A DNA stretch of 64,000 nt from Apiotrichum sp. Y4204. Taxonomy: Eukaryota > Basidiomycota > Tremellomycetes > Trichosporonales > Trichosporonaceae. The notes beneath the pieces are model-generated. The model was not told the origin of the DNA. It ran no database searches and saw nothing but the letters and a program-made list of their open reading frames with translations. The DNA is taken from the NCBI GenBank assembly GCA_025531455.1, contig JAMYHL010000002.1:992001-1056000 (forward strand), in the 5' to 3' direction. This document shows, one piece after another, positions 33,753 to 45,373 of this stretch. Numbering within the stretch: the first letter of the stretch is position 1; every line of letters starts with the position of its first letter. Both the position numbers and the translations under genes were made by a program.

Positions 33753-33994
33753 GGTACTGGCAGCGAGAAGTCCTCCCACTTAGATTGATAGATGCCGGCC
33801 TGTAAATGTATCTAATGCCAACTCCAACCGCTTCCTTGTCCAAGCAAGCATGCAGACTCTGAGCACAGGCTCCAAGCATTCTATGCTCATTGCGACTGAT
33901 GGCTTGATTCAATAAGAAACCCGAAATTCATTGTCCATGCTACACTACTACCATCTATAGTATTAATACACTGAGCGCCAACAAGCCTACTCCC

Positions 33995-35817
33995 TCACGC
34001 CTTCTTAATGTGCTTGAACACGGTACGCTCGAGGCCGTCCTTGCCAACATCTGTCGTGCGCTCGAGGCGGTACCCGCCGAGCTTGGGGAGGATGTGGGCC
34101 CAGACAAGCCAGTAGATGAACCCGAGGCCGAAGACTGCCCACCCGGCAACCGCGTGCGTCCAGTACGGCATGGTGTGGTACGGCTCGCCGCCAGGCGGCG
34201 GGCGCGTGAAGGGGACGATGAAGAGGAAGACGTTGGCGGCGCCGAAGAAGGCGGCCGCGCACGATGCCGGCAGGCCGGGCGTCTTCCAGTCCTCGTACGG
34301 GAAAAAGTGGAGGTACACGATACCAAAGGCAATGACCGCGTTGATTACCGACAACGGGTACGAGATCTAAGGGGTTAGGCTAGTTGCGGTGCGGGCTTTC
34401 GCATGATACTTACAGTGTTGATGACAAAGTTGTAGGCGTCACCGGGAGGCAGGGCGAAAATGGTGATCACACACACGATCCAGTCTGGTGGGGGTCAGCT
34501 TTACCACAACATATATTGGTGTGGGTGCAACTTACGCAGACCAAGACCGGCGAGCGGTGCGTTGAACGGGCGGTTGCTGCCCCAGAACTTGGAGAACGGG
34601 AGGATGCCCTCGCGACCGAGCTCCTGGTTGACGCGGCCCTGGGAGAAGACGACGGCGAGCGTGTTTCCCAGCGCGGAGAGCGCGACAAACACCGACAGAG
34701 CACGCTCCGCGTTGCGGCCATAGACGTTGCGGAAGAGGAGGGCGGCAACAAGCGTGCCCGAGTTGGTGATCTCCTCCTTTGTCGCGGCGGCAAAGTAGGC
34801 GAGGTTGGCGAGGATATACAGGACGGTAATCAGCGCAATAGCGAAGGGACCAGCGATACGGATCGTCCTCTTCGGGTTCTTGAGCTCGTCCATCGAGTAA
34901 TTAGCGTTGGAGTAACCGATAAAGGCCCAGATGACGTTGTAAAGACTGAGACAGAACGAGCTGGCGCTCGCGGTAGTGCCCTCGAACGCGTTGGAAAAGT
35001 TGTCGGGCTTGGGGACCTTGAGGTGGCCGCCGAGCGCGATGAATCCGGTAATGATGACAAACACCAGGATGATGACCTTGAGGGTACCGAGGACGTTCTG
35101 GAGCCACAGACCCCAGCGGACGCGGGTGCCGTGGATGAGGAAGGTGAACGTGATTGCCGCAAAGCCGATCAGACGACGCGTCCACTGTCCCGGCGACTCC
35201 TGATTTGCCGCGCGCAGGATGTACTCGCCAAACACGATCGAGTTGCCCGATGCCCAGCCGAGAAGCACGGCCTGCGCCGCGAATGCGCTCGTAGCGAGGA
35301 ACTTGGGCCGGCGGATCAGGTACTCGAGGTAGTTCTTCTCGCCACCATTCTTGGGAATTGCCTGCGTGTCAGAGTCTCTCCAAAGGACACGAAAGCTCTT
35401 GTACTTACCAGTCCCCAGACGATGTAGACCCACATGCCCGCGGCGGCGATGATAGCTCCAATCACCCACATGATCAGTGACATGCCGACACTGCCACTGA
35501 GGGAGAGAATCGTACTCGGGGTTGCGAACACACTGTCTCGGTCAGACATCCATCCCAGGTACCACAAAGCCACATGCCACACTGCCGATCCGCCACACTG
35601 CAACCACCACAGTGTCACCACCACTTGCTACTCACCCCGTGCCGATAATACGGTTGAAGATGATAAAGATGGCGGACACGAGACCGATCTGCCTGCGGTC
35701 GGGGAGGCTGTCCTGCGATTCGGACGCGCCAGCACGAACGCTGACGCTGGCGACGCTCGCCGAGTCCGCCGAGCTCTTCCTCTCGGTCGCTCCATACGAG
35801 CTTAGTAGGTTGGCCAT
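33995..35817 (-). CDS. LAT-type amino acid permease, methionine-permease-like (MUP family)
   Basis: Minus-strand exons 35636-35817, 35409-35532, 34536-35361, 34414-34484 and 33995-34366; 524 residues. A Ser-rich cytosolic N-terminus precedes the first helix IGLVSAIFIIFNRIIGTGVF, whose IIGTGVF turn is the unwound substrate-binding site of the APC fold. About 12 hydrophobic segments follow, with AIPKNGGEKNYLEYL, GYSNANYSMDELKNPKR (conserved loop in LAT carriers), and SQGRVNQELGREGILPF. It best fits the high-affinity methionine permease/LAT group at the plasma membrane, moving a neutral amino acid with protons. The exact substrate is inferred. The second exon is 124 nt; the 3' acceptor of the last exon is TTAG. 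Confidence 0.88.
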
Positions 35818-37918
35818 GTTAGTAGAAGATGGGAAAGGTATACCGCATCATCCTCGCAATGACTCATAAGTATCTTTCGAGCAGCTGACGCGTGAGGGCG
35901 TCCAGGCCACTGCTCGTGGTCTGGGGCGCTGGCAGCGGTGACATTGGATATCGAGGTGAAAAACCTCGAGCCAAGAGGCCAATTGACTGTAGCGACACGG
36001 CTTGCGTGCTTTGTCGTATTTGTACGGGTACCCTATCAAGGTTTGTCACCAATCCGCCGATCAGCCCGGCGGCCACAGGCGAGGAGCGCGAGAGCAGGTA
36101 CCTGAGGCCGAAGTAGCTGTCCATGTGTGGTGGACCTGGACCGGCGGTAAGAGGGCGCCGGCGGCAAGTTCTACGCCCTGATTCGGGTACCATCACGCCG
36201 TAGCGAGAGGTAATCGTCACATCGTGCGCAGCCAGTCGCGTGATCGCCGTCCATCCTGCTAGCCAGATGGTGGACAATTGCATATGGTATAAGTTGGAGC
36301 CAATGTCACACATGAATGCCAAGCGCCCCAGCACTTCCGTCTAATGTAAGACCATGTCTAATGTAAGACCATGGTCGGATGACGGCGCTCAAAGTTTTGC
36401 GGATGCGGCGCGGCGGTGTGAGCGGCCGTAAGCTGCCAGAACGTCGTCAGGAGGCCAGGATGTCCAGGATGTCAGGAAGTCAGGTCGTTTAAGTCGGTGG
36501 AGCGGGGCAGGGTGCCGCTTGCGGATGTCGTTGGAAAAATTGCATCAGCTCGAGTGTGTCCACTGCGATATGGCGGCATGTTTGCATGTTTGTCCGTTAT
36601 CAGCACGTGCTCAGGCATTATTATCTTGGCCCTGTAGTGGGTGGAGCTGTTACGGCCGCCCTTCCGCCGCAGCTACTGTGCAGAGAAAACTGTTGGTGGT
36701 CCTGGTTTTGTCGGATCGGAACTTGGAAACCTTGTCTGCGGAACTTGCCACAACGTGGGTTATATCGAGACGTAATACCCCCCAGGAGATAGACGATGTC
36801 CTCATGATCGCCCAACGGCGGTAGATATTGGAATTGTGAGCCTGTGACACAATCAGATAAGGCTGGAGATTGGAAGCAGGCTTTTCAGATGTGCCGCAAC
36901 GGTAGATGTCCATGTCTTGCCTGTTCAGACGGGGGTGCCCCTTATGCGAGTCCGATACCCTCTATGGCAGTAAGCCATAGCAACTTCCAGTTCCATCCCC
37001 CCGCGTACGAAAAGCCGGACATAGCCTTCCAAGTGCGGCCACTCTCCTCACGACGGATCAAGTTCTCCCACATGCCCCCCACCCAACCTCACACCGCTGT
37101 CTACAGCGCCACAGCCATCAAAAGAGTCCCGTTCTCACATGCAGCTCTTGTAAGACCTTAATCTTGCCCAATCCCCTACATAACCCGGCCAAGATTTCCC
37201 GATGATCTCAACCCGACCCACGTTATGCCCCACTTCATCTTGGCTATGCAGCTGTAGGTATTCTGGAAACTGTCCATTGTGTGATGTCTGTACGATATCA
37301 TTCACTACGATACTTCGATCTTGCCGATCTGCATGCGTGATCTCTAGGCCTCGTGCCTGATAAGAGGCCCCCTGGCTCCTGTGCCTGCCAGGCCAATATG
37401 CGTGTTTCAGGATGCTTCCATGTGCTTCTGAAACAGGCTGCTCAGGCTGGACGCGCCTCACTACTGGCATCGTCCTTCAAACTCTTGTTCACATCATTCA
37501 CCCCATCGCCGGCAGTGCCCTGTTACCTACACGACCGACCGCCTAGAGATAAGATGCCTACAGAGGCTTGACCTGTGTGCCTACTGATAACAGGAAGTAA
37601 CGATAGGAAAGACGATATTGACACGAGAACGCATCGTTGACCGGCATTCTTCAGACGACCGGCATTAAGCTTTTGGCTTCATGAGGGGTGAGCTGCCAGT
37701 GTTTGCCCATGTTCTCTCCATCTTCTCCGCATGCCCTAGACCGGACGCACAGCAACAGGATCAACGGCAGTGAAATTAGGAAACAGTATTGTCTGGCAGC
37801 TGCGTTGAAGACCACAGGGTGTCTGATATTTCCCTCTGATGACTCCCTGATTGTCTATCATGTTTAGGAGTATTGAGGCATTGTCCTATGCATGAACTAT
37901 TACGAGAAACCATGCGAC
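35818..37918. other. 2.1-kb region without convincing genes
   Basis: Contains an exact 17-bp tandem duplication (units 36339-36355 and 36356-36372). No protein family or RNA gene recognised. Confidence 0.4.
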
Positions 37919-38652
37919 TCATTCCGCGGTCCGAACTGCCGCCATGCTCCAGGACTGGTTGTCTTTGTCGTCGCATTTTCCCAGCTTGACGCGCCCTCCG
38001 TCGGTCGTCTTGACGGCCTCAACACATTGGTCTAGAAGTCAGTCGTGATCAAACAAAGGACACTTACTCGCGCGTCCCGGATCCAATGACATCAGTGGGT
38101 GGCCGGAAACCTCCACGATGTTGTCTCCATCTCCTTGCTGCTTCATGTACGCCTCCTGGTCCGGGATGCTGATCAGCCATGCCCATCGCTGGTTTGGCTT
38201 CTCGCTGCAAAGGTCGATGATGAGCTCGTCATCCTTGCCAATCGCGAGGCAGTATTGGCCTTGTGAGCCCGTCCTCATGCGTCTGTATCCTCCGGGCGGC
38301 TTCCCGGCTTCCGGTTTCGCGGGACCTCGAATAAGCTCAGCTGTCCATGTTTGAGCTTCGACAGGGACTGAGCCAACGCTGTTACACTTTGCACTGTTTG
38401 TCAGCCGCTGTGACAAAAGGAACTATGAGAATGATATACGTACACTTGCAGAGGGGTGCCGGGCGTGAAATTGCCCCAAGGCACATCCAAGCACAAATCG
38501 GCGGTCTTCCCAAGAGTGATTTGCATCTTCTCCGGGGTCATCACAGGTCCCGCTAGGAAAGGCACATCCGGCTCGAAAGAGTTTGAAGAGACCGGGATGG
38601 CCTGGGCACCAGACAGGGTCGTAGTTAGGACAATCAGGCCGCTGAGGAGCAT
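37919..38652 (-). CDS. secreted ricin-B-type lectin-like protein
   Basis: Minus-strand exons 38444-38652, 38068-38393 and 37919-38031; 215 residues. Residues 1-18 (MLLSGLIVLTTTLSGAQA) form a signal peptide. The mature part holds beta-trefoil repeats: LCLDVPWGNFTPGTPLQVAKCN followed by VEAQTWTAEL; YCLAIG with LCSEKPNQRWAW; and in exon 3 QCVEAV with LGKCDDKDNQSWSM. These are the Q-x-W carbohydrate-binding repeats. It has no enzyme domain, so it is a lectin-only protein, probably binding glycans in the wall or environment. TATAAAAG lies about 70 bases upstream on the minus strand (near 38722). Confidence 0.8.
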
Positions 38653-39490
38653 TGTGGGGAGACTGAGCTGGATCGAAGGTTGAGAAGTGAGTAGGTGAGG
38701 ACTAAAAGGAGTACGAGACTCTCCTTTTATACTATTCTATTCACGAAGCTGACAGCCAAAGCAAAAGCAAGTGAAATGAGATTGCATTCTAGCGTGCGGC
38801 AATGCTTGTCCGTGTCCCCGCAGAATATCGCCGTGGGTTCCCATAGCTGTGCGAAGGATTCCGCAATGTTCATCAAAAACCGCGATTGATGCGACTTGCT
38901 ATTATGAAAACGACCATGAATTCACAACAGGAGAGCCCCTTACCACGACAGTCCAGAGCAATCAGATAGGTCAACTTGTGGACCCGGAACCGGAGAGATT
39001 GCCCCGTTCCGCGCGGCGTCCAGCACCGCCGAGGACAGTATTTGTGGTCTGTCCATCAGTACCGCAGAAGGGGGGTCATGTTTGTTCCTGGCGCGCGTCT
39101 TTCCAGAAACATTCCGGAAACTTTCCGGATTATCGATCACACTGCTTCCAGGACGACGCGACTCTTCGGGGAGTTTGACAACCGGCGCTGAGCAGCGCTG
39201 CACAGCTGGAAATAATCAACGGCGCACAGCGCGGAGTGACTGATTATGTATGCGATCGAGCGTGTCGATGCGTTAAAGTTGGCACTGACTTCTTTGCGTC
39301 ATAACTCGGGTGATTGGGAGAATTACTGGACTGGAAACTGCACTACTTCGTCAGCATGGACGACTCTAAAATCATCAAATGGCGGACTTGAAACGGGGTG
39401 CCATTGGTGCGCAGATATGATGCATTGTTAACCTCCGTCCACTTGCCGCAAATCGATCAAAGGGAGCTTGCCATCCCTGCGCATGAACAT
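38653..39490. other. intergenic region left of the retrotransposon
   Basis: Promoter of the lectin gene, then about 700 bases without a supported gene up to the target-site duplication. Confidence 0.4.
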
Positions 39491-39495
39491 CACTC
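39491..39495. repeat. target-site duplication, left copy
   Basis: cactc, repeated at 46954-46958 right after the 3' LTR. Confidence 0.95.
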
Positions 39496-39899
39496 TGTCA
39501 TGCCCTGCAAGACAAGCACGCGATGCGCGCCGAAGATCACCGAGCCCCGTGGGGACTCCACGAGCATCGGTCGAAACCGAGAAGTCCGTTCTCGAACTCC
39601 ACGCGCGCCGATGCCCTCGTCGGACCATCCGCAGAGGAGCGCTCCACCTTCGGCGTCGGTTAAGCGGAAGAAGCGAAGCGGGGTAGACAGCTCAATCTCG
39701 AACTCGACAAGTTCGAGATCTGACTATGGGGACCCATACGATATATAAGACGAGCAATTCGAGCTCGAACCAGGTAGCAAATGTATATCTTGCATTTCTC
39801 ATACGAACTTTCCTACAACCGACTGCAGTCTCCTTTGTACTTAGTTACCTCCGTGGGCTCCTGCCGCCAGCGGGATCCCTAGACACTCCCAGTCTTACA
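39496..39899 (+). repeat. 5' LTR
   Basis: 404 bp, starts TGTCATGCCC and ends GTCTTACA. A TATATAAG box at about 39742 lies some 34 bases before the sequence complementary to the priming site (39776), which is therefore the likely start of the transcript (U3/R boundary). Identical to the 3' LTR except at 39870. Confidence 0.97.
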
Positions 39900-39914
39900 T
39901 CATATACATTTGCT
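39776..39914 (+). promoter_or_regulatory. putative self-priming pair of the retrotransposon RNA
   Basis: AGCAAATGTATAT (39776-39788), at the predicted 5' end of the transcript, is exactly complementary over 13 nt to ATATACATTTGCT (39902-39914), which starts two bases after the 5' LTR where the minus-strand primer site should be. No TGG-initiated tRNA-complementary site is present. This is the arrangement of Tf1/sushi-type elements, which prime reverse transcription with their own folded 5' end. Confidence 0.75.
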
Positions 39915-39940
39915 CTTACCACGGAGATAACTTTATCGTT

Positions 39941-42900
39941 ATGTCTCGACCTACTCCTGCGAATGTGGGGCCTGATCAACCCACACGTAACACAAGGAGT
40001 CGCCCCTCAACAAGGAACCATACCGAGGGCAACCAAGGCGAATCTGTTCCCGAAGTAGAAACTTCGACCACGAACATAACTATACTCCACCCCTCGGGGG
40101 AGAGTCCGCCTACGAACGAGACAAATCAACAACGGGAACGATCCCGTGACGACACGCCCTCTAGGGCTCAAGGTTCTCGGACTCAACAAAATCTCGAACT
40201 AGAAGACTTCGAAAACGAAAATGACGTCATCGCCGACCAACGCTCTACACAAACCCAGAATCAACCAGTTCGTGAGGACCCCCCAGGCGGAGGGGACCAG
40301 AATATGGCCATACTACAACTTCTTCAACAATTCGTACGAAACCAACAAGCGGAGGACATACCCGCAAACAGAGCTATCGATCGCAATGAAGCACTACGTA
40401 CTAGAATTCAAGAACTGGAAAACGAACTCAGACAAACTCGTGAAGGAACAGAAATTACAGAGCGACGGCGCCGAGAACCGACCAGAGAATCGTCGAGGGT
40501 AGACCGGCAACTTAGCAACTCCGAAGTCGAAGAAAACCGATCGTCGAGCGCCAAACTACCGAAACCGGACACATGGAAGGGCGACGGCGAAAGCCTTCCG
40601 GCCTTCCTTGCGCAATGCGGCCAATACCTCGACTTCTATCATAAGGCGTACCCGAAAGACAAAGACCGCATTGCATTCACAGTATCTCTATTCCACGAAG
40701 GAGCCCGACAATGGTGGGCCCCTTATTATAACTCCGAAATCACCCCAATCTGGCTCGAAGACTGGAAGTTATTCAAACAAGAACTCAAGAACGTGTTCCG
40801 ACCCCTCGATCAGACCGAAGTGGCAGCAAACAAACTCCTTAACTTAACACAAACAACTACGGCCGCAGCTTACTATAAGGCGTTTCATCAACTGAGCGTA
40901 GACGCAGGTTGGGGAGACAAAGCGCTTAGGGACGTATTCAAGCGCGGACTTCACAGTCACGTCCGCGAAGCTATTGCAGCCATGGAACATCAACCGACTT
41001 CCTTCCACGAACTCGCCAGAGTCGCAATTCAAATTGATAGCAACCAACGAATGACCAACTCTTCCAAGTACCCCACAAACAACCGAACTACGAAGCAATA
41101 CGACAGAAAACCAACCACATATAACAAGGTTTTTAAGAAAACGACCTATACTAAAGACCGTCCAAACTACGCATCGACGAAAACCAAAACAGAATTCAAT
41201 TCGACAAACAAGGACAACGCGACCTGTTACAACTGCGGAAAGAAGGGCCACTTTAGTAGAGACTGCAAAGCCCCGAAGAAACAAGGATCGAACTCGTACA
41301 ATACAGACAACCGCGCGGCCCAAGCCATTAGTACGAAGACGAACCCGTTGGGAGCGATAGGTGCAATACTACGCCCCCCAGGGAATAAAGAACCACGGGT
41401 CGCAATGGCTAGAGTCGTAACTGAGCATCAAAGAAACGAGTACCCTCGAATCAACATGAGAGTAGCCACTACTTTCAACTGGAATACATCCACATCGGAA
41501 CCGGAAACCCAGAAACCAATGAGAATCGGACAAGACGACGACGGCGACTACATGTGGGAAACGGATAGCGAACTCTACTATCAAGACAGTGGCTATGACT
41601 CGGCGGAAGATACAACCTGGGACAACGAAAACGTCGAAAACTTCGACCACCATTGGCAATACGAGAACGAAGATTACGCAACAAACTGGGACCTTGTGAC
41701 AAACCGGAACGAAAACAATCAGCGATCCATTGTGGTTCCTCCACTTCCGGACTCGAACCCGCCCAGTTCGATTTTTGATCGTCCAATGGGCGTAGGACAA
41801 AACTTGTACTTACCCGTGGCCCACACAAGACGTCCAGACGAAGTGGTTCTAGCGTTCCTGGACTGCGGAGCTCAAACGAATCTCATCCGGACCGACCTCG
41901 CTATCGAATGGGGCCTAGAGACTCAAACCGCACCGATCCCGCTGGGAATGAAACTCGCAGATGGAACCAATTCACAGCATAAACTCAGCGAAATCGCACA
42001 CGTTCCCCTCTTGATCGGAGAGGGGTTCCCTCCAACTACGATCATCTGTTACATCTCGTCGAAACTGGATCTAAAGATCATCTTAGGAACACCATTCCTG
42101 GAAACAGTCAATCCCGTTATCGACTGGGTAAACAAGGAAATCAAACCTCAACCGCAAGTTACAATACGAACTGCAAAGACCGAGTTACAATCAGAAATAC
42201 CGACCGAAGAACTTCAAGAAATCCTCGACACAATACCGATCGAACTGGAAGACTATGCCGACGTGTTCAGCGAGACAAAAGCAAGCGTACTTCCCAAACA
42301 CAACGTATACGATCACCCAATCGACCTATTACCAGACACTACACCCACGTACGGGCCAATCTATTCGCTGTCACCCATGGAGCAAGAAGAACTGCGAAAG
42401 TACTTAGACGAAATGCTCCAAACCGGGTTCATCAGAGAATCCAGTTCACCTTGCAGTTCTCCCATTCTATTCGTCAAGAAGAAAGACGGATCCTTACGTC
42501 TATGCGTCGATTATCGAAAACTTAATAATATAACGGTAAAGAACCGCTATCCGTTACCGTTAATCAGAGATCTACTCGACCGCCTGGGCGGCGCGTCGTG
42601 GTTTTCAAAGATCGACCTCAGAGGGGCTTACAATCTAGTCCGCATTAAAGAAGGAGACGAATGGAAGACTGCTTTTCGAACTCGATTCGGCCTTTTCGAG
42701 TACACTGTTATGCCGTTTGGCCTCACGAACGCCCCGGCCACGTTCCAGAGGTTAATGAACAACGTGTTTAGAGACCTACTCGACTCCGAAGTTATCGTGT
42801 ACTTGGACGATGTCCTGATCTTCTCGAGAAAAAGGGAAGATCATACACGAACCTTGCGCAAAGTCATGGATAGGTTACGCCTCAATCGGCTGTACGCTAA

Positions 42901-45241
42901 ACACACCAAGTGTTCATTCTACCAAACAGAAGTAGCCTTTCTCGGGTACGTCGTATCCACAAACGGAACGAGAATGGACCCGAGCAAAGTCGAAGCCATC
43001 CATTCCTGGCCATATCCCCGAAACGTGAAAGACGTACAGAGCTTCCTGGGGTTGGTCAACTTTTACCGGCATCTAATGCCGGCACTGGCTAAAGCGGCTG
43101 TACCACTGTTCAACACGTTAAAGAAGGATTCCGTGTTCGAACTCACCGAGGACATACGCAACGCGTGGGACCGAATTAAGAAGCTCGCTTGCGAAGACGA
43201 GCTAGTCCGACATTTCGACCCAGAATTGCCATGTATTGTCGAGACAGACGCCTCCGATGAAGCAATCGGCGGTGCCCTATACCAGGAGGAAAACGGGACG
43301 AAAAGACCGATCGCATTCATGTCGCGAAAGCTCTCACCCGCCGAACAGAACTACCCGGTACATGATAAGGAGTTCTTGGCTATCGTACGAGCTTTCAAGG
43401 AATGGCGACAGTATTTGGAAGGATCACAACACGACATAATGGTCTATTCGGACCACAGAAGCTTGTGCTACTACACGACTACAAAAGACCTGAACCGACG
43501 CCAAGCACGGTGGATGGAATTCATGTCGGACTTCCACTACGTAATCACCTACAAACCCGGAAAACAGAATGTGGTTCCGGATGCTCTGTCTCGCCGACCC
43601 GACCATGGCCACAACGAGCTCGAACTATCAAATTCCGAGACCCGCTCAGATTTGGTTCGTGTTGCCGTGGCCACCACGTGGGCCGTCGAAGACCTGGGGG
43701 AACACGAACTGTTCACCAATTCCGAAGTTACACCGACGGTAGAGGAAATCGAGGAATTCAACCTCACAAAAGGACGAAGATGGTATTACAAAGACGAACT
43801 ACGCTATGCGCCCAAGGACATCAGGCCCACCATAATGAAACTACTACATGATCACCGATCGGCAGGACACCCGGGACAGAAGAAGACTGTATTCGCGGTC
43901 AATTCCAAGTACTGGTGGCCGACCTTGCGCCAAGACGTAATCAACTACGTCTCTTCATGCTTTGTTTGTCAAAAAACCAAGTTCTCTCGACAAAAACCAG
44001 CCGGCCTACTTAGACCACTACCGGTCGCGGATGGCCCATGGCAACACGTTACTTGTGATATGATCACTGCATTACCCCCACTTCCAAACATCGATCCCGA
44101 CAAACCTGACTGGGACGCCATCCTAGTGTTCGTAGACAGGTTTACCAAAATGGCACACTTCCTACCTACTACGAAGAAGTTAACATCCGAAGGATTTGCA
44201 GACTTGTTCTTCGAACACATTTATTGCAAACACGGACTCCCTAGGACCATCGTTTCGGACCGAGGATCGATCTTTACTGCAGCATACTGGAAAACGATCG
44301 CAAGACACCTACAAACCGATCATCGCTTATCGTCTTCGTATCACCCACAAACAGACGGTCAAACAGAAATCGTGAACCAATGGTTGGAACAGTACCTACG
44401 CTGCTACGCCAACATCGAACAAGACAACTGGATGTCGCTCCTACCACACGCAGAGTTCTGCTACAACTCTACTATCCACTCCTCTACCAATCTCACGCCA
44501 TTCGAAGCAAACAATGGTATCCAAGCTCGAAAGGGCTTGGACGAAGAAGGTACAATATCGCTTACCGGTAGCGGTGATGCCAACGTCCGACTGCAACACC
44601 TCCGAGAACTACACTCAACATTGAGAGGAACCTTAGCATCCGCCCGCGAAGAATACACCCATTACGCGAACAAGAAAAGGCGCGATGTTGAATACAAAGT
44701 AGGAGACCTCGTACTACTTAACGTGAAGAATCTCAAAGGCCTACAATCATCGCGGAAGTTGAGCGATCGCTACGCGGGGCCTTTCTCCGTACTCGAAGTC
44801 ATCAACAACGTCGCATACAAACTCGAGCTTCCCAAAGGCTCTCGAGTTTGGCCCGTCTTCCATGTGTCGCTACTCAAACGGTACAATGGAAGTCCATCTA
44901 CGGACAGACCTACTGCAATCATCGATAATTCCCCTACGCCCCTGTTTTTAGAGGGGAAGAGGGTCGTACGCGACCAACAACAATGGAAAGTCCGTTGGTC
45001 TACAGACGAAGTTACTTGGGAAACCGAGGAAACAATGGCCCCATACAAGAACGAATGGAAAGAATTAATCGACAACTTCCAACCACAACCGAAAAAGCCA
45101 AAACAAACTACGAAACTCAAGGGTTGGAAAGGCTACCAACTAATTTCCGAAGAAGAATGGAACAAGGCCCAAACGGAAGCAAACTCAGGTCCTCAACCGG
45201 ATACTCGACTCCGTTCTCGAACTTCCAAAATTCCGAGTTGA
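39941..45241 (+). CDS. gag-pol polyprotein (Ty3/gypsy)
   Basis: A single uninterrupted frame of 1,766 residues. Gag has a capsid-like helical region around residues 200-380 and a zinc knuckle CYNCGKKGHFSRDC at about 429. The protease motif is FLDCGAQTNLI at about 641, with Cys where Ser or Thr is usual. Reverse transcriptase carries YLDDVLIF near 954. RNase H begins near VETDASDEAIGGAL. Integrase has an H-H-C-C zinc domain (about 1300-1345) and catalytic Asp1373, Asp1440 and Glu1476 with the expected 35-residue spacing. The C-terminal segment (about 1664-1705, GKRVVRDQQQWKVRWSTDEV) resembles a degenerate chromodomain. Gag and pol are fused without frameshift, as in Tf1. Catalytic residues other than the protease change look intact. 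Confidence 0.96.
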   Translation: MSRPTPANVGPDQPTRNTRSRPSTRNHTEGNQGESVPEVETSTTNITILHPSGESPPTNETNQQRERSRDDTPSRAQGSRTQQNLELEDFENENDVIADQRSTQTQNQPVREDPPGGGDQNMAILQLLQQFVRNQQAEDIPANRAIDRNEALRTRIQELENELRQTREGTEITERRRREPTRESSRVDRQLSNSEVEENRSSSAKLPKPDTWKGDGESLPAFLAQCGQYLDFYHKAYPKDKDRIAFTVSLFHEGARQWWAPYYNSEITPIWLEDWKLFKQELKNVFRPLDQTEVAANKLLNLTQTTTAAAYYKAFHQLSVDAGWGDKALRDVFKRGLHSHVREAIAAMEHQPTSFHELARVAIQIDSNQRMTNSSKYPTNNRTTKQYDRKPTTYNKVFKKTTYTKDRPNYASTKTKTEFNSTNKDNATCYNCGKKGHFSRDCKAPKKQGSNSYNTDNRAAQAISTKTNPLGAIGAILRPPGNKEPRVAMARVVTEHQRNEYPRINMRVATTFNWNTSTSEPETQKPMRIGQDDDGDYMWETDSELYYQDSGYDSAEDTTWDNENVENFDHHWQYENEDYATNWDLVTNRNENNQRSIVVPPLPDSNPPSSIFDRPMGVGQNLYLPVAHTRRPDEVVLAFLDCGAQTNLIRTDLAIEWGLETQTAPIPLGMKLADGTNSQHKLSEIAHVPLLIGEGFPPTTIICYISSKLDLKIILGTPFLETVNPVIDWVNKEIKPQPQVTIRTAKTELQSEIPTEELQEILDTIPIELEDYADVFSETKASVLPKHNVYDHPIDLLPDTTPTYGPIYSLSPMEQEELRKYLDEMLQTGFIRESSSPCSSPILFVKKKDGSLRLCVDYRKLNNITVKNRYPLPLIRDLLDRLGGASWFSKIDLRGAYNLVRIKEGDEWKTAFRTRFGLFEYTVMPFGLTNAPATFQRLMNNVFRDLLDSEVIVYLDDVLIFSRKREDHTRTLRKVMDRLRLNRLYAKHTKCSFYQTEVAFLGYVVSTNGTRMDPSKVEAIHSWPYPRNVKDVQSFLGLVNFYRHLMPALAKAAVPLFNTLKKDSVFELTEDIRNAWDRIKKLACEDELVRHFDPELPCIVETDASDEAIGGALYQEENGTKRPIAFMSRKLSPAEQNYPVHDKEFLAIVRAFKEWRQYLEGSQHDIMVYSDHRSLCYYTTTKDLNRRQARWMEFMSDFHYVITYKPGKQNVVPDALSRRPDHGHNELELSNSETRSDLVRVAVATTWAVEDLGEHELFTNSEVTPTVEEIEEFNLTKGRRWYYKDELRYAPKDIRPTIMKLLHDHRSAGHPGQKKTVFAVNSKYWWPTLRQDVINYVSSCFVCQKTKFSRQKPAGLLRPLPVADGPWQHVTCDMITALPPLPNIDPDKPDWDAILVFVDRFTKMAHFLPTTKKLTSEGFADLFFEHIYCKHGLPRTIVSDRGSIFTAAYWKTIARHLQTDHRLSSSYHPQTDGQTEIVNQWLEQYLRCYANIEQDNWMSLLPHAEFCYNSTIHSSTNLTPFEANNGIQARKGLDEEGTISLTGSGDANVRLQHLRELHSTLRGTLASAREEYTHYANKKRRDVEYKVGDLVLLNVKNLKGLQSSRKLSDRYAGPFSVLEVINNVAYKLELPKGSRVWPVFHVSLLKRYNGSPSTDRPTAIIDNSPTPLFLEGKRVVRDQQQWKVRWSTDEVTWETEETMAPYKNEWKELIDNFQPQPKKPKQTTKLKGWKGYQLISEEEWNKAQTEANSGPQPDTRLRSRTSKIPS

Positions 45242-45373
45242 CCGAGAAACATGACGTAACCACCACATTCAGTTCGACAGTAATAGGCAGCCACCCGTAA
45301 ACACACAACTTGCATTCATATCACGCATAATATTATACCGAAGAATTATATACAATCACCAAACTCTACCTCC

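Noticed and set aside
36339..36372. 17-bp tandem duplication
   Set aside because: Only two units in a gene-free region; recorded as a minor repeat, not a system.
39900..39920. tRNA primer-binding site
   Set aside because: The sequence after the LTR does not start with TGG and matches no tRNA 3' end; self-complementarity explains it better.
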